A stretch of 64,000 bases of DNA from Variovorax sp. (GCA_004210915.1 SEGS01000002.1:1-64000), one strand, 5' to 3'. Counted from the first letter of the stretch, positions 47,874 to 59,201 are shown. The notes: generated from the sequence alone by a model not told the origin. Made by a program: numbers and translations.

Positions 47874-48289
47874 CCACCTCGCCCGTACAGAAATCCGACG
47901 CCGAATGGAAAGCCCTCCTGGCTGAAAAAGGGGCCGAGCCCGCTGCGTTCGAGGTCACGCGCCATGCCGCCACCGAGCGCCCCTACACGGGGAAGTACGA
48001 AGCGCATTGGGCCGATGGCACTTACCACTGCATCTGCTGCGGCGCCAAGCTGTTTGAGGCCGGGACCAAGTTCGACGCCGGCTGCGGCTGGCCCAGCTTT
48101 TCCGAAGAGGCGGTGCCGGGCGCGATCAGGAACATCGTCGACCGGTCGCACGGCATGGTGCGCACCGAAAACGTCTGCGCCAACTGTGGTGCGCACCTGG
48201 GCCATGTGTTCCCCGACGGCCCGACCGAGACGGGCCTGCGCTATTGCATGAACTCGGCATCGCTCGATTTCCAGCCCCGCTCCGAATGA
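47870..48289 (+). CDS. msrB: Peptide-methionine (R)-S-oxide reductase
   Basis: The 139-residue enzyme repairs R-methionine sulfoxide in proteins. Zinc-binding pairs CICC and CANC are visible, together with [10 protein letters not shown] and the catalytic Cys in [11 protein letters not shown]. The length is normal for a stand-alone cytosolic MsrB. The ATG at 47870 overlaps the selO stop, and its own stop overlaps the yciB start, both as ATGA. Pairing with selO suggests joint response to oxidation. Confidence 0.96.
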   Translation: MTTSPVQKSDAEWKALLAEKGAEPAAFEVTRHAATERPYTGKYEAHWADGTYHCICCGAKLFEAGTKFDAGCGWPSFSEEAVPGAIRNIVDRSHGMVRTENVCANCGAHLGHVFPDGPTETGLRYCMNSASLDFQPRSE

Positions 48290-48825
48290 AACTTGCCCTC
48301 GACTTTTTTCCCATCCTGCTGTTCTTCGGCGCGTTCAAGCTGTACGACATCTACACGGCAACCGGCGTCCTGATGGCCGCGACCGTGCTGCAGATGGCCA
48401 TCGTCTGGTTCACGCACAAGCGGCTGGAGCCGATGCAGAAGGCCACGCTGGTGCTGATCCTGTTGTTCGGCACGCTGACGCTCGCACTGCACGACGACCG
48501 CTTCATCAAGTGGAAGCCCACCGTGCTGTACGGGGCGATGGCGATGGCGCTGGCCGTGGCGTTGTGGGGGTTCGGAAAGAACTTTCTGCACAGCATGCTG
48601 GGCGGTCAACTGCAGTTGCCCGACCGCATCTGGACGCACCTGAACGTGGCGTGGATCGGCTATTGCCTCTTCATGGCGGCCATCAACGCCTATGTGGCGC
48701 TCTACTTCAGCACCGAGGCCTGGGTCAACTTCAAGCTGTGGGGCTACGCGTTCCCGATCGTGTTTCTGGTCGCGCAGGGGCTGTATATCTCGCCCCACCT
48801 GAAATCGGACGAGCCCACCGCATGA
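48286..48825 (+). CDS. yciB: Septation protein A (YciB/IspZ family)
   Basis: The 179-residue inner-membrane protein has five to six hydrophobic helices. It starts [20 protein letters not shown], the typical YciB/IspZ opening, and contains [14 protein letters not shown] and [19 protein letters not shown]. It is linked to septation and envelope integrity in several bacteria; the exact activity is unknown. The ATG overlaps the msrB stop and its stop overlaps the bolA start. Confidence 0.94.
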   Translation: MKLALDFFPILLFFGAFKLYDIYTATGVLMAATVLQMAIVWFTHKRLEPMQKATLVLILLFGTLTLALHDDRFIKWKPTVLYGAMAMALAVALWGFGKNFLHSMLGGQLQLPDRIWTHLNVAWIGYCLFMAAINAYVALYFSTEAWVNFKLWGYAFPIVFLVAQGLYISPHLKSDEPTA

Positions 48826-49097
48826 GCGCGCTCCCGTTACCGCCCACCGCGGCCGCGATCGAGGCGACGCTGCGCGCCGCGTTGGCGCCGACGACGCTCG
48901 AAGTCATCGACGAAAGCGCATCGCATGCCGGCCATGCCGGGGCCAACGCCGAGGGCTATGGCACGCACTTCCGGGTGCGGATCGCGTCTGCGCAATTCGA
49001 CGGCAAGAGCCGCGTGGCGCGGCATCGCCTTGTGTATGATGCCCTGCACATTTTTATCGCAGAGGGCCTTCACGCCATTGCCATCGAGGCGCATTGA
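48822..49097 (+). CDS. BolA family protein
   Basis: The 91-residue protein has the BolA fold: [19 protein letters not shown], then [20 protein letters not shown] with the family-typical basic loop, and the final LHAIAIEAH. The His residues near SASHAGHAG fit iron-sulfur cluster ligation with a monothiol glutaredoxin. It lies in the selO-msrB-yciB operon with a four-base overlap upstream and the parvulin gene 71 bases downstream, consistent with an envelope and redox theme. Confidence 0.93.
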   Translation: MSALPLPPTAAAIEATLRAALAPTTLEVIDESASHAGHAGANAEGYGTHFRVRIASAQFDGKSRVARHRLVYDALHIFIAEGLHAIAIEAH

Positions 49098-49168
49098 TGC
49101 TCTTCACCGGCTTTCCGCCGGGCGCCCTGCCCACTCCCTTTCGCTTTCCGCCTTCTGGCCTGTCTTCC

Positions 49169-49954
49169 ATGAAAAAACAACTCCTTCAGGCCGTTGCGGC
49201 CGCTGCCATCGTCGGCACCCTTCCCTTCGCCGCCCTCGCGCAGAACGCCGCCATCGTCAACGGCAAGGCAGTCCCCAAGGCGCGCATGGACATCCTGGCG
49301 CAGCAGCTGGCCAGCGCCGGCCGGCCGGTGACGCCCGAGATGCAGGGCCAGCTGCGCGAGGAAGTGATCGCGCGCGAGGTGTTCATGCAGGAAGCACACA
49401 AGCAGGGGCTGGACGCCGGCGATGACTACCGCAACCAGCTGGAACTGGCCCGCCAGGCGATCCTGATCCGCACCTTGTTCGACAACTACCGCAAGCAGAA
49501 CCCGGTGACCGATGCGGCCGTGCAGGCCGAGTACGACAAGTTCGTGGCCGCCAATTCGGGCAAGGAATTCAAGGCGCGGCACATCCTGGTCGAGACCGAG
49601 GACCAGGCCAAGAAGGTGCTGGCCGATCTGAAGAAGGGCCAGAAGTTCGAAGACATCGCCAAGAAGCAGAGCAAGGACCCGGGATCGGGCGCCAATGGCG
49701 GCGACCTGGACTGGTCCAATCCGTCGAGCTTCGTGCAGGAGTTTTCCGAAGCCATGATCAAGCTCAAGAAGGGCGAGACCACGCCAGCGCCCGTCAAGTC
49801 GGAGTTCGGCTATCACATCATCCGCGTCGACGACATCCGTCAGGCGCAGCTGCCCAAGCTCGAGGAAGTCAAGCCGCAGGTCATGCAGCAGTTGCAGCAG
49901 CAGAAGCTGCAGAAGTACCAGGAAGAATTGCGCGCCAAGGCGAAGGTGGAGTAA
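49169..49954 (+). CDS. Periplasmic parvulin-type peptidylprolyl isomerase
   Basis: The 261-residue exported foldase starts MKKQLLQAVAAAAIVGTLPF, with a signal peptide ending at ALAQ (about residue 24). An N-terminal SurA-like helical chaperone region follows (about 30-130), then a single parvulin domain (about 135-230) with KARHILVETEDQAKKVLADL and the typical SKDPGSGANGGDLDW and EFGYHIIRVDD. It ends in a Gln/Lys-rich helix. The ATG at 49169 was chosen for the signal peptide; the longer frame from 49094 is hydrophobic in an unusual way. A strong terminator follows. Confidence 0.92.
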   Translation: MKKQLLQAVAAAAIVGTLPFAALAQNAAIVNGKAVPKARMDILAQQLASAGRPVTPEMQGQLREEVIAREVFMQEAHKQGLDAGDDYRNQLELARQAILIRTLFDNYRKQNPVTDAAVQAEYDKFVAANSGKEFKARHILVETEDQAKKVLADLKKGQKFEDIAKKQSKDPGSGANGGDLDWSNPSSFVQEFSEAMIKLKKGETTPAPVKSEFGYHIIRVDDIRQAQLPKLEEVKPQVMQQLQQQKLQKYQEELRAKAKVE

Positions 49955-49976
49955 GCGTCAGGCATCCTGTCGACGG

Positions 49977-49998
49977 CGGCCTTCGGGCCGTTTTTTTT
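49977..49998 (+). terminator. Intrinsic terminator after the selO-parvulin operon
   Basis: CGGCC (49977-49981), a TTCG loop and GGCCG (49986-49990) form a stable tetraloop hairpin followed by eight T residues (49991-49998). It lies 23 bases past the stop of the isomerase gene. Confidence 0.9.
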
Positions 49999-50016
49999 GA
50001 TCTTGCGTTTAGCTCC

Positions 50017-50502
50017 ATGACCTTGTTCAAACCCATGCACGCCTTTCGCGCGTTCCGGACATTCCGCGTTGGGGCCTTTCTGATCGCTGGTGCCGCTGCA
50101 TGGAGCGCTGCGATCGCGCAGCCGACGCGCTGGATTCCGTTGCCAGGCATTGGCGCCGGCAACGACGTCAGCGCCATCCAGTTCGACGGACGCGGACTGA
50201 TGGAATTCGACAACCACAACATGGACGACGATCGGGCTTACCCGGTCGCGATGGTGCTGATCGATTTTTCGCGCGAGCGCAATGCCGGCTTGCTGGGCGG
50301 CTACCGGTCGATGGTGCACACCGTGGCCGTCGATTGCGCCCGGCGTCGTGCGCAGACCATCCAGGACCGGCTCTACGCGCAGCCGGGTGCCAAGGAGCGC
50401 ACGGCCATCATGGGCACCGTCGCGCTCTGGAAGTGGGATCCGGCGCAGACCACCCAGCCCGCCTTGGCGCGGCCACTGCTCGCCCAGGTCTGCAAGAACT
50501 AG
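50017..50502 (+). CDS. Secreted protein, possibly surface-adhesin E-like
   Basis: The 161-residue protein has a signal-like N-terminus (AFLIAGAAAWSAAIAQP, cut near residue 35). The mature part opens TRWIPLPGIGAGNDVSAIQF and ends with a Cys. The block YRSMVHTVAVDCARRRAQTI resembles the Cys-containing strand of surface-adhesin protein E-like domains, and two Cys could form a disulfide. I am unsure of the family. It lies between the terminator at 49977-49998 and the convergent purL end (10-base gap). A role is not evident. Confidence 0.65.
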   Translation: MTLFKPMHAFRAFRTFRVGAFLIAGAAAWSAAIAQPTRWIPLPGIGAGNDVSAIQFDGRGLMEFDNHNMDDDRAYPVAMVLIDFSRERNAGLLGGYRSMVHTVAVDCARRRAQTIQDRLYAQPGAKERTAIMGTVALWKWDPAQTTQPALARPLLAQVCKN

Positions 50503-50512
50503 CGGCGGCGGT

Positions 50513-53500
50513 TCACGCCACCCATTTGCGCGCGTTGCGCCAGATCTGCATCCATGGGCTGAACGCGCTCTTGTCTTCGCTGGTCCAGCTCATCTGGACG
50601 TTGCGGAACACGCGCTCCGGGTGCGGCATCACGGCGGTGAATCGGCCGTCGGCGGTGGTCACCGCCGTCAGGCCGCCGGCGCTGCCGTTCGGGTTGAACG
50701 GGTATTGCTCGGTCGGCCGCCCGTGGTTGTCGACGTAGCGCATCGCGGCAATGGCGCTGGCCGCATCGCCGCGGTGCTTGAAGTTGGCGTAACCCTCGCC
50801 ATGCGCAACCGCGATCGGCAGCCGGCTGCCCGCGAGGCCGCCGAAGAAGATGCTGGGCGACTCGAGCACCTCGACCATCGACAAGCGCGCCTCGAAGCGC
50901 TCGCTCTGGTTGGTGGTGAAGCGCGGCCAGTCCTGCGCGCCGGGGATGATGTCGGCCAGTTCGGCGAACATCTGGCATCCGTTGCACACGCCGAGACCGA
51001 AGGTGTCGCCGCGGCCGAAGAAGGCCTGGAACTGCGCTGACAGTTTCGGGTTGAAGGTGATGCTGCGCGCCCAGCCGATGCCGGCACCGAGCGTGTCGCC
51101 GTAGCTGAAGCCGCCGCAGGCGACCACACCCTGGAACTGAGCCAGGTCCGCCCTGCCCGTCTGCAGGTCGGTCATGTGCACGTCGTAGGCCTCGAAGCCG
51201 GCTTCGGTGAAGGCGTAGGCCATCTCGACATGCGAGTTGACGCCCTGCTCGCGCAAGATCGCAACCTTTGGCCGGGCGCCGAGAATTGCTGGCGCGCCGA
51301 TGGACTGCAAGGCCCGTTCCGACAGGACGACATGCGCGCCCGGATCGGCAGGCTCGCCGGCGGCGGCGTGCTCCGCGTCGGCGCACGCCGGGTTGTCGCG
51401 CTCGCGGTTGATCTTCCAGCTCACGGCATCCCAGACCTGGTGCAGGTCATGCAAAGACGCGCTGAAGACCGACTTGGCATCGCGCCAGACTTCGAGCTTG
51501 CCCTTGCCGACGTCCATGGTCGAGTTGGCCGGCCGCGTCTTCCCGACGAAGTGACTGTGCGCGCTGAGGCCGTGTGCGCGCAGCCCCTGCATCACGTCGT
51601 TGCGCTCCGCGGTGCGCACCTGCAGGACCATGCCGAGCTCTTCGTTGAACAGCGCCTTGAGCGTCAGTTCCTCGCGCCGCGCACTGACCTGCTGTGCCCA
51701 GTTCTTGGCGTCGCCGGTTTCCATTCGGCTGTCGGAGATGCCGTCGCCCTCGGTGACGAGCATGTCCACGTTCAGCGCGACGCCGACATGGCCGGCGAAG
51801 GCCATCTCGCAGGCGGTCGCGAACAGGCCGCCGTCGCTGCGGTCGTGCATCGCGAGGATCTTGCCGTCGGTGCGCAGCGCGTTGACCGCGTTCACCAGCG
51901 CCACGAGTTGCGCCGGTTCGTCGAGGTCGGGCACGGCGTCGCCACTCTGGCGCAGCGTCTGCGCCAGGATGCTGCCGGCCATGCGGTGCTGCCCACGGCC
52001 CAGGTCGATCAGCACCAGCGTGGTGTCGGCCTCTCGTGCATCGAGCTGTGGCGTGAGCGTGCCGCGCACATCCGTCAACGTCGCGAAGGCGGTCACGATC
52101 AGGCTGACCGGCGAGGTGACCTTCTTCTTTTGATCTCCCTCCGACCACTGCGTGCGCATCGACAGCGAATCCTTGCCGACGGGAATCGACACGCCCAGCG
52201 CCGGGCACAGTTCCAGGCCCACAGCCTTGACGGTCTCGTACAGCGCGGCGTCCTCACCCGCCTCGCCGCAGGCGGCCATCCAGTTGGCCGACAGCTTGAC
52301 GCGTGACAGTTCGATTGGCGCGGCCAGCAGGTTGGTGATCGCCTCGGCCACCGCCATGCGGCCCGACGCCGGCGCGTCGAGCGCGGCGAGCGGCGTGCGC
52401 TCGCCCATGCTCATGGCTTCACCCGCGAAGCCCTTGTAGTCGGCCAGCGTGACGGCACAATCGGCCACCGGCACCTGCCAGGGCCCGACCAGCTGGTCGC
52501 GGTGGCTCAGGCCGCCCACCGTCCGGTCGCCGATGGTGATCAGGAAGCGCTTGGACGCCACCGTCGGGTGCGACAGCACATCAATGGCCGCTTGCTGCAG
52601 GTCGACGCCCGTCAGGTCGAGCGGCTTGAACCGGCGCGCAACGGTCTTCACGTCGCGCAGCATCTTGGGCGGCTTGCCCAGCAGCACGTCCATCGGCATA
52701 TCGACTGGCGCGGGGGGCGATTCGCTCGCCGGGTCGGCGACGACGAGCTGGCGCTCTTCGGTCGCTACGCCGATGACGGCGAACGGGCAGCGCTCGCGTT
52801 CGCAGAATGCGGTGAACTGATCGAGCGACGCCGGCGCGATGGCCAGCACGTAGCGCTCCTGGCTTTCGTTGCACCAGATTTCCTTGGGCGCCATGCCCGA
52901 TTCTTCGAGGTGCACAGCGCGCAGGTCGAAGCGCGCGCCGCGGCCGGCGTCGTTGGTCAGTTCGGGAAAGGCGTTGCTGAGGCCGCCCGCGCCCACGTCG
53001 TGGATCGCGAGGATCGGGTTGGCCGCACCGGCCTGCCAGCAATGGTTGATGACTTCCTGCGCGCGCCGCTCGATCTCGGGGTTGCCGCGCTGCACCGAGT
53101 CGAAGTCAAGCTCGGCCGCGTTCGCGCCGGTCGCCATCGAGCTGGCGGCGCTGCCGCCCATGCCGATGCGCATGCCCGGGCCACCGAGCTGGATCAGCAG
53201 CGAGCCGGCCGGAAACAGGATTTTCTTCGTCTGCGTCGCGTCGATGCTGCCGAGGCCGCCAGCGATCATGATCGGCTTGTGATAGCCGCGCTGCACCGTG
53301 TCGACATCGCTCGAAATCGACTGTTCGTACTCGCGGAAGTAGCCCAGCAGGTTCGGCCGGCCGAACTCGTTGTTGAAGGCCGCGCCGCCGAGCGGGCCCT
53401 CGGTCATGATTTGCAGCGGACTCGCGATGTGTGCAGGCTTGCCGTAGCGGCCTTCGGCCCTGTCGCCATCGGGCCAGAGCTTCGACACGGTGAAGCCCGT

Positions 53501-54592
53501 CAAGCCGGCCTTGGGTTTCGAACCGCGGCCCGTAGCGCCCTCGTCGCGGATCTCGCCACCCGCGCCGGTCGATGCACCGGGGAACGGCGAGATGGCCGTC
53601 GGATGGTTGTGCGTCTCGACCTTCATCAGCACGTGGCTGAGCGCATCCTGCTTGCGGTAGCTGGCGCTGGTGGCGCCCTCGCCGGCTCCAAACTGCTCGA
53701 TCTGCGAACCCTCCATGATCGACGCGTTGTCGGCATAGGCGACGACCGTGTGCTGCGGGTTCTGCTTTTCGGTGTGGCGGATCATGCCGAAGAGGCTGAC
53801 CGGCTGCTTCTGCCCGTCGATCACGAAGTCGGCGTTGAAGATCTTGTGGCGGCAATGCTCGCTGTTGGCCTGCGCGAACATCATCAGTTCGACGTCGCTC
53901 GGGTTGCGCCCGAGCTTTTTGAACGCATCGACCAGATAGTCGATCTCATCCTCGGCGAGTGCGAGGCCGAAGGCCGTGTTGGCGTCGACCAGCGCGGTGC
54001 GTCCGCCTTCAAGCACATCGACCTGCGCCATCGGCTGCGCGGGGAGTTCGGCGAACAGCGCCGCAGCGCCCTCCACACCGGGCAGCACCGATTCGGTCAT
54101 GCGGTCGTGCAAGACAGCGGCGACCGCGGTGAGCTGGTCCTGGGAAAGCACGGGCGCCTTGCCGATCAAGGGCGACTTGAGCCCGAGGTGGTACTGCGTC
54201 ACGCGCTCGACGCGGCGAAGTGCGAGGCCGCAGTTGTGCGCGATGTCCGTCGCTTTCGAGGCCCAGGGCGACACGGTGCCCAGGCGCGGCGAGACGACCA
54301 GCGTGGTCACCGCCTGCCTGGGCGCCTCGAACGGTTCGCCATAAGAAAGCAGTGCCGCGAACTGGCTGTGCGCATCGCCCACCAGCGGCGCATCGGTCAC
54401 GACCAGGTGCACGAAGCGCGCGGCGATGGCCTCGATCCTGGGCTCGATGGCCTGCAGCCTGGGCAGCAGCTGGCGCGCGCGAAATTCGCTGAGCGCGCTG
54501 CCGCCCTCGAACAGGGTGACGACGGGGGTGGTGGTGGATGCGGGCTGCGTCACAGTGATGGGGCCTTGGGCCGAGGGGAAGAACGATGGCAT
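50513..54592 (-). CDS. purL: Phosphoribosylformylglycinamidine synthase
   Basis: The 1359-residue single-chain PurL catalyses step four of purine synthesis (FGAR + Gln + ATP to FGAM). Domains in order are an N-terminal PurS-like region, a linker, two PurM-like synthetase halves (ATP sites near [20 protein letters not shown] and GGRIR-type [21 protein letters not shown]) and a C-terminal glutaminase. The glutaminase has Cys in [13 protein letters not shown] and an HGEG-type strand ([10 protein letters not shown]). The start ATG at 54592 gives [19 protein letters not shown]. It is divergent from map and of normal length, with no visible break. Confidence 0.96.
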   Translation of the reverse strand: MPSFFPSAQGPITVTQPASTTTPVVTLFEGGSALSEFRARQLLPRLQAIEPRIEAIAARFVHLVVTDAPLVGDAHSQFAALLSYGEPFEAPRQAVTTLVVSPRLGTVSPWASKATDIAHNCGLALRRVERVTQYHLGLKSPLIGKAPVLSQDQLTAVAAVLHDRMTESVLPGVEGAAALFAELPAQPMAQVDVLEGGRTALVDANTAFGLALAEDEIDYLVDAFKKLGRNPSDVELMMFAQANSEHCRHKIFNADFVIDGQKQPVSLFGMIRHTEKQNPQHTVVAYADNASIMEGSQIEQFGAGEGATSASYRKQDALSHVLMKVETHNHPTAISPFPGASTGAGGEIRDEGATGRGSKPKAGLTGFTVSKLWPDGDRAEGRYGKPAHIASPLQIMTEGPLGGAAFNNEFGRPNLLGYFREYEQSISSDVDTVQRGYHKPIMIAGGLGSIDATQTKKILFPAGSLLIQLGGPGMRIGMGGSAASSMATGANAAELDFDSVQRGNPEIERRAQEVINHCWQAGAANPILAIHDVGAGGLSNAFPELTNDAGRGARFDLRAVHLEESGMAPKEIWCNESQERYVLAIAPASLDQFTAFCERERCPFAVIGVATEERQLVVADPASESPPAPVDMPMDVLLGKPPKMLRDVKTVARRFKPLDLTGVDLQQAAIDVLSHPTVASKRFLITIGDRTVGGLSHRDQLVGPWQVPVADCAVTLADYKGFAGEAMSMGERTPLAALDAPASGRMAVAEAITNLLAAPIELSRVKLSANWMAACGEAGEDAALYETVKAVGLELCPALGVSIPVGKDSLSMRTQWSEGDQKKKVTSPVSLIVTAFATLTDVRGTLTPQLDAREADTTLVLIDLGRGQHRMAGSILAQTLRQSGDAVPDLDEPAQLVALVNAVNALRTDGKILAMHDRSDGGLFATACEMAFAGHVGVALNVDMLVTEGDGISDSRMETGDAKNWAQQVSARREELTLKALFNEELGMVLQVRTAERNDVMQGLRAHGLSAHSHFVGKTRPANSTMDVGKGKLEVWRDAKSVFSASLHDLHQVWDAVSWKINRERDNPACADAEHAAAGEPADPGAHVVLSERALQSIGAPAILGARPKVAILREQGVNSHVEMAYAFTEAGFEAYDVHMTDLQTGRADLAQFQGVVACGGFSYGDTLGAGIGWARSITFNPKLSAQFQAFFGRGDTFGLGVCNGCQMFAELADIIPGAQDWPRFTTNQSERFEARLSMVEVLESPSIFFGGLAGSRLPIAVAHGEGYANFKHRGDAASAIAAMRYVDNHGRPTEQYPFNPNGSAGGLTAVTTADGRFTAVMPHPERVFRNVQMSWTSEDKSAFSPWMQIWRNARKWVA

Positions 54593-54649
54593 GACGAAGC
54601 GCCGCTGACTGGGACTCTCCGCGTTAACCCGGAATTTTAGCGGGGCGAA

Positions 54650-54658
54650 TGGGATAAT
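54650..54658 (+). promoter_or_regulatory. Extended -10 promoter of map
   Basis: TGGGATAAT at 54650-54658 fits the extended -10 form (TGn plus GATAAT). The predicted start, seven bases on, coincides with the ATG at 54665, so the map mRNA may be leaderless or nearly so. No good -35 and only a weak GGGA ribosome site are visible. Confidence 0.45.
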
Positions 54659-54664
54659 TCGGGC

Positions 54665-55489
54665 ATGAGCATTACCTATCACGACGCAGCGGGCATTGCC
54701 GCGATGCGCACCGTAGGCCGGCTGACCTCCGAGGTCCTGGACTACCTCACGCCCTTCATCCAGCCCGGCGTCACCACGAACGAAATCGATCGACTGGCGG
54801 CCGAGTACATGGTCAAGCAAGGCACCACCTCCGCCACGGTGGGCTACATGGGCGCAAGCAGCACGCCCTACCCCAAGTCGCTCTGCACGTCGGTCAACAG
54901 CGTCGTGTGCCATGGCATCCCCGACGACAAGCCGCTCAAGAAGGGCGACATCCTCAACATCGACGTCACGGTCATCAAGGACGGCTGGTTCGGCGACAAC
55001 AGCCGGATGTTCATCGTCGGCGACGCCTCGATCGCGGCCAAGCGGCTGTGCAGCATCACCTTCGAGGCGATGTGGCACGGCATCCTGCAGGTCAAGCCGG
55101 GCAATCACCTCGGCGATGTGGGCCACGCGATCCAGAAGTTCGCCGAAGGCCACGGTTTTTCGGTGGTGCGCGAGTTCTGCGGCCACGGCGTCGGCCGCAA
55201 TTTCCATGAAGAGCCGCAGGTGCTGCACTATGGCCGCCCGGGGACGCTCGAGGAACTCAAGCCCGGCATGATCTTCACCATCGAACCGATGATCAATGCC
55301 GGCAAGCGCGACATCAAGGAAGACCACCGCGGCGGCAAATACGACGGCTGGACGATCGTGACGCGCGACCGTTCGTTGTCGGCGCAGTGGGAGCATTCGG
55401 TGCTGGTCACCGAGACCGGCTACGAGGTGCTGACCCTGTCGGCCGGCAGCCCACCCCTGCCGTCGTTCGTGAAGGCGACCGCCACTTGA
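54665..55489 (+). CDS. map: Type I methionyl aminopeptidase
   Basis: The 274-residue cytosolic enzyme removes the initiator Met from nascent proteins. The two-metal site residues are visible: Asp in [20 protein letters not shown] (both Asp), His in [15 protein letters not shown], Glu in FTIEPMI and the last Glu in [10 protein letters not shown]. It ends without a C-terminal extension. It overlaps glnD by four bases (TTGA). It is divergent from purL across 72 bases. Confidence 0.96.
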   Translation: MSITYHDAAGIAAMRTVGRLTSEVLDYLTPFIQPGVTTNEIDRLAAEYMVKQGTTSATVGYMGASSTPYPKSLCTSVNSVVCHGIPDDKPLKKGDILNIDVTVIKDGWFGDNSRMFIVGDASIAAKRLCSITFEAMWHGILQVKPGNHLGDVGHAIQKFAEGHGFSVVREFCGHGVGRNFHEEPQVLHYGRPGTLEELKPGMIFTIEPMINAGKRDIKEDHRGGKYDGWTIVTRDRSLSAQWEHSVLVTETGYEVLTLSAGSPPLPSFVKATAT

Positions 55490-58089
55490 TCGAGGCGGCC
55501 CGCCTCGACGTGGCCACGTTGCGCGAGGGCTATCGCGCCAGGAAGCTCGCGCTCTTCGACACGCTGCGCTTCGCGCGCGCGCCCACCCGCAGCGTGCATG
55601 GGGTGTTGCGGCAGCTGTCGGCACTGGCCGATGAGACGCTGGGCGTGCTGTGGGCCAATGCGGGCTTCGGCCAGGAGGTGGCATTGGCGGCCGTGGGCGG
55701 TTTCGGCCGCGGCGAGTTGTTTCCCTATTCCGACGTCGACGTCCTGCTGCTGCTGCCGGACGACCACGCAGAGGCGATCGATCCGGCCCGCATCGAGGCC
55801 TTCATCGGACATTGCTGGGACGCCGGGCTGGAAATCGGCTCGAGCGTGCGCACGGTCGGCGAATGCCTGGACGAAGCGCGCAAGGACGTGACGGTCCAGA
55901 CCTCGCTGCTCGAATCGCGTCTGGTTCTGGGCGACAAGAAACTCTACGCGCGTTTTCGCAAGGACTTCGCGGCCGCGATCGATCCGCATGCCTTCTTCGC
56001 AGCCAAGGCGCAGGAGATGCGCCACCGCCACCAGAAGTTCGACGACACGCCTTATGCGCTGGAGCCCAACTGCAAGGAATCGCCCGGTGGCTTGCGCGAC
56101 CTTCAGACCATTCTGTGGATGACCAAGGCCGCGGGCTTCGGCAACCGCTGGGACGATCTGGCAAAGAACGGGCTCGCGACCTCCTATGAAGCGCAGCAGA
56201 TCAAGCGCAACGAAGCCCTGCTCAGCCTGATTCGCGCACGACTGCATGTGATCGCAAACCGGCGCGAGGATCGCCTGGTCTTCGATCTGCAGACCGCCGT
56301 GGCTGCGACCTTCGGCTACGAGGGCGAGTCGCAGCGCAAGGCCAGTGAAGCGCTGATGCGCCGCTACTACTGGGCGGCCAAGGCGGTCACCCAGCTCAAC
56401 GAGATCCTGCTGCTGAACATCAGCGAGCGGCTCAATCCGCAGGTCGAAGCACCGACGCGCATCAACGACCGCTTCTTCGAGAAAGCCGGCACCATCGAAG
56501 TGGCGAGCGACGACCTGTACCTTCGCGATCCGCACGCGATCCTCGAAACCTTCCTGCTGTATCAGAAGACGATTGGCGTGAAGGGCCTGTCGGCGCGGAC
56601 CTTGCGCGCGCTGTACAACGCGCGGCACGTGATGGACAGCAAGTTCCGCAACGACCGCGTGAACCACGTCACCTTCATGCGCATGCTGCTGGAGCCGCGC
56701 GGCATCACGCACGCCTTCCGGCTGATGAACCAGACCTCGGTGCTCGGGCGCTACCTGCGCGTGTTCCGCAGCATCGTCGGGCAGATGCAGCACGACCTTT
56801 TTCACGTGTACACGGTCGACCAGCACATCCTTATGGTGTTGCGCAATGTGCGGCGCTTCTTCATCGCCGAGCATGCGCACGAGTACCCGTTCTGCTCGCA
56901 GCTCGCGGCCGGCTGGGACAAGCCCTGGATCCTGTACGTCGCGGCGCTGTTTCACGACATCGCCAAGGGCCGCGGCGGCGATCATTCCAAGCTCGGGGCA
57001 CGCGACGTGCAGCGGTTCTGCCGCCAGCACGACATCGCGCGCGACGACATGAAGCTCATCGAGTTCCTCGTGGCCGAACACCTGACGATGAGCACCGTCG
57101 CGCAGAAGCAGGACCTGAGCGATCCGGAAGTGATCGGCGCCTTTGCGGCGCGCGTGGGCAACGAGCGCTACCTCACGGCGCTTTACCTGCTGACGATCGC
57201 CGACATCCGCGGCACGTCGCCGCGCGTGTGGAATGCCTGGAAGGGCAAGCTGCTCGAGGACCTGTACCGCTCGACGCTGCGGGCGCTGGGCGGCCGCATG
57301 CCGGATGCCAATGCGGAAATCGAGGCCCGGAAGCGCGAAGCGCTGGTGCAACTGGCGCTGCATGCCCAGCCTTTCGAAGCGCACAAGCAGCTTTGGGACA
57401 CGCTGGACGTCGGCTACTTCATGCGGCACGACGCCTCTGAGATCGCCTGGCACGCGATGCAGCTGTCGCGCCACGTGCCGCACAAGGGCGTGCCGATCGG
57501 CTCGGGCAACGCACCGATCGTGCGCGCGCGGCTGTCGCCCGTCGGCGAAGGTTTGCAGGTGGTGGTCTACACACCCGATCAACCGGACCTGTTTGCGCGC
57601 ATCTGCGGCTATTTCGACCAGTCGTCGTTCAGCATTCTGGATGCCAAGGTGCACACCACAAGCAACGGCTATGGCCTGGACACCTTCCAGATCGTGACTG
57701 CGATGGTGCCCGACCACTATCGCGACCTGATCAGCATGGTCGAAACAGGTCTGGCCAAGACCTTGGAAGAAGTGGGCCCGCTGCCGGCGCCCAGCAAGGG
57801 CCGCGTCTCGCGCCGGGTGCGCAGTTTCCCGATCAAGCCGCGCATCAGCCTCTTGCCTGACGAGAAGGCGCAGCGCTGGTTGCTGAACATTTCGGCCAGC
57901 GACCGAGCGGGCCTGCTCTATTCGGTGGCGCTCGTGCTGGCGCGCCACCAGCTCAATCTGCAACTGGCCAAGGTGACCACCCTGGGGGAACGGGTCGAGG
58001 ACACCTTCCTGATCAGCGGGCCGGAACTGCAGGGTCAGCGCGCCCAGCTGGCGATCGAAACCGAACTGCTGGCGGCATTGACCGCGTGA
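55486..58089 (+). CDS. glnD: Bifunctional uridylyltransferase/uridylyl-removing enzyme GlnD
   Basis: The 867-residue sensor of glutamine modifies the PII protein. The nucleotidyltransferase motif reads [20 protein letters not shown] with the catalytic Asp pair. The HD hydrolase domain is at [19 protein letters not shown]. Two ACT domains for glutamine are near [20 protein letters not shown] and [20 protein letters not shown]. The start is a TTG at 55486 overlapping the map stop (TTGA); GAAGG lies ten bases upstream. No ATG is in a suitable position, and the open frame upstream codes out of frame across map. The length matches the family (about 850-880). Confidence 0.93.
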   Translation: MIEAARLDVATLREGYRARKLALFDTLRFARAPTRSVHGVLRQLSALADETLGVLWANAGFGQEVALAAVGGFGRGELFPYSDVDVLLLLPDDHAEAIDPARIEAFIGHCWDAGLEIGSSVRTVGECLDEARKDVTVQTSLLESRLVLGDKKLYARFRKDFAAAIDPHAFFAAKAQEMRHRHQKFDDTPYALEPNCKESPGGLRDLQTILWMTKAAGFGNRWDDLAKNGLATSYEAQQIKRNEALLSLIRARLHVIANRREDRLVFDLQTAVAATFGYEGESQRKASEALMRRYYWAAKAVTQLNEILLLNISERLNPQVEAPTRINDRFFEKAGTIEVASDDLYLRDPHAILETFLLYQKTIGVKGLSARTLRALYNARHVMDSKFRNDRVNHVTFMRMLLEPRGITHAFRLMNQTSVLGRYLRVFRSIVGQMQHDLFHVYTVDQHILMVLRNVRRFFIAEHAHEYPFCSQLAAGWDKPWILYVAALFHDIAKGRGGDHSKLGARDVQRFCRQHDIARDDMKLIEFLVAEHLTMSTVAQKQDLSDPEVIGAFAARVGNERYLTALYLLTIADIRGTSPRVWNAWKGKLLEDLYRSTLRALGGRMPDANAEIEARKREALVQLALHAQPFEAHKQLWDTLDVGYFMRHDASEIAWHAMQLSRHVPHKGVPIGSGNAPIVRARLSPVGEGLQVVVYTPDQPDLFARICGYFDQSSFSILDAKVHTTSNGYGLDTFQIVTAMVPDHYRDLISMVETGLAKTLEEVGPLPAPSKGRVSRRVRSFPIKPRISLLPDEKAQRWLLNISASDRAGLLYSVALVLARHQLNLQLAKVTTLGERVEDTFLISGPELQGQRAQLAIETELLAALTA

Positions 58090-58164
58090 GTCCGCGGCGC
58101 GGGGAATGCGCGCAAAGGTGACAGAGAATCATGGCCTCTACATTTCGAATGAAAGGTCACAAAA

Positions 58165-58569
58165 ATGATTCGTTCCGACGACACCGGCAAGTTCGTCCTT
58201 CGCATGGCGCTGGGCATTCTCATCTTGCTGCACGGCATTGCCAAGATCAGCGGCGGCGTGGGCGGCATTTCCGGCATGCTGGCATCGCAGGGCCTGCCCG
58301 GGGCATTGGCCTATCTGGTGTACGTCGGTGAGATCGTGGCGCCGATTCTGCTCATCGTCGGTATCTACACGCGGCCTGCGGCGTGGATCGTCGCCATCAA
58401 CATGGTGGTAGCGATCTGGCTGGTGCATGCCAACGAGCTTTTCGCGCTGAGCAAGAACGGCGGCTGGGCCCTCGAGTTGCAGGGCATCTTCCTGTTCGCT
58501 GCGGTGGCAGTGGCTTTTCTGGGGGCTGGCCGCTTCAGCGTGGGCGGCAACGGCGGCAAGTACAACTGA
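58165..58569 (+). CDS. DoxX family membrane protein
   Basis: The 134-residue inner-membrane protein has four hydrophobic helices. It starts MIRSDDTGKFVLRMALGILI and has the family pattern HGIAKISGGVGGI, then YVGEIVAPILLIVGIYTRPA. DoxX proteins are associated with redox processes and quinones, without a clear reaction. It stands between glnD (75 bases) and the convergent deformylase gene. Confidence 0.9.
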   Translation: MIRSDDTGKFVLRMALGILILLHGIAKISGGVGGISGMLASQGLPGALAYLVYVGEIVAPILLIVGIYTRPAAWIVAINMVVAIWLVHANELFALSKNGGWALELQGIFLFAAVAVAFLGAGRFSVGGNGGKYN

Positions 58570-58594
58570 CACGGCTGGTCCAATGGAGCCGCGA

Positions 58595-58612
58595 CGGACG
58601 CCGCGGCGTCCG
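58595..58612. terminator. 18-base perfect palindrome between convergent DoxX and def genes
   Basis: CGGACGCCGCGGCGTCCG at 58595-58612 is a perfect palindrome in the 55-base gap between two convergent genes. It could form a strong hairpin on either strand. No T-run follows, so it may stop transcription only partly. Confidence 0.45.
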
Positions 58613-58624
58613 CCGGCGCGGTGG

Positions 58625-59164
58625 TCAGTCGTCCTCGGCGGCGTCCAGGCCAGGGAACAGCACCTCGGTGTAACCGAAGCGCGAGAAATCGCGCACCCGC
58701 ATCGGATACAGCTTTCCGAACAAATGGTCGACCTCGTGCTGGACCACCCGCGCATGAAAACCACTGGCGGTCCGGTCGATCGGATCGCCGTAGGGGTCGA
58801 AACCGGTGTAGCGGATGCGCGCAAAACGCGGCACGACGCCCCGCAGGCCCGGCACCGACAAGCAGCCCTCCCACCCCTCTTCCTCCTCGTCGCCCAGTGG
58901 CGTGATCACCGGATTGGCCAACACCGTGCGAGGTACAGGCGGCGCATCGGGGTAACGCGGGTTGACGGTATCCGTGCCGAAGATCACGAGTTGAAGATCG
59001 ATGCCGATCTGCGGAGCCGCCAAACCTGCGCCGTTCACAGCATGCATGGTCTGGAACATGTCACGCACGATCAGGTGCAACTCATCGGTATCGAAGGCGG
59101 CGACCGGCTGCGCTGCGCGCAGCAGCCGGGGGTCGCCCATCTTGAGAATCTCACGCACGGTCAT
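58625..59164 (-). CDS. def: Peptide deformylase
   Basis: The 179-residue metalloenzyme removes the formyl group from nascent proteins. All three motifs are present: [18 protein letters not shown] (metal Cys) and QHEVDHLFG (two metal His and the catalytic Glu). It has no fmt neighbour, so it may be a second, stand-alone deformylase; the genome would need checking. The ATG at 59164 starts [15 protein letters not shown]. The 37 bases to the lipoprotein gene are plain. Confidence 0.95.
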   Translation of the reverse strand: MTVREILKMGDPRLLRAAQPVAAFDTDELHLIVRDMFQTMHAVNGAGLAAPQIGIDLQLVIFGTDTVNPRYPDAPPVPRTVLANPVITPLGDEEEEGWEGCLSVPGLRGVVPRFARIRYTGFDPYGDPIDRTASGFHARVVQHEVDHLFGKLYPMRVRDFSRFGYTEVLFPGLDAAEDD

Positions 59165-59201
59165 CTTCGGCCCGCGGACCCGATCTGCAATGACGCCAGG
59201 G

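Noticed and set aside
52502-54640. 712-residue open frame on the plus strand
   Set aside because: Antisense to purL; shadow of a conserved gene.
54593-55684. Upstream extension of purL to 55684
   Set aside because: It runs antisense through map and the start of glnD; the known PurL N-terminus begins at 54592.
55420-57963. 847-residue open frame on the minus strand
   Set aside because: Antisense to glnD, whose nucleotidyltransferase, HD and ACT motifs are in place.
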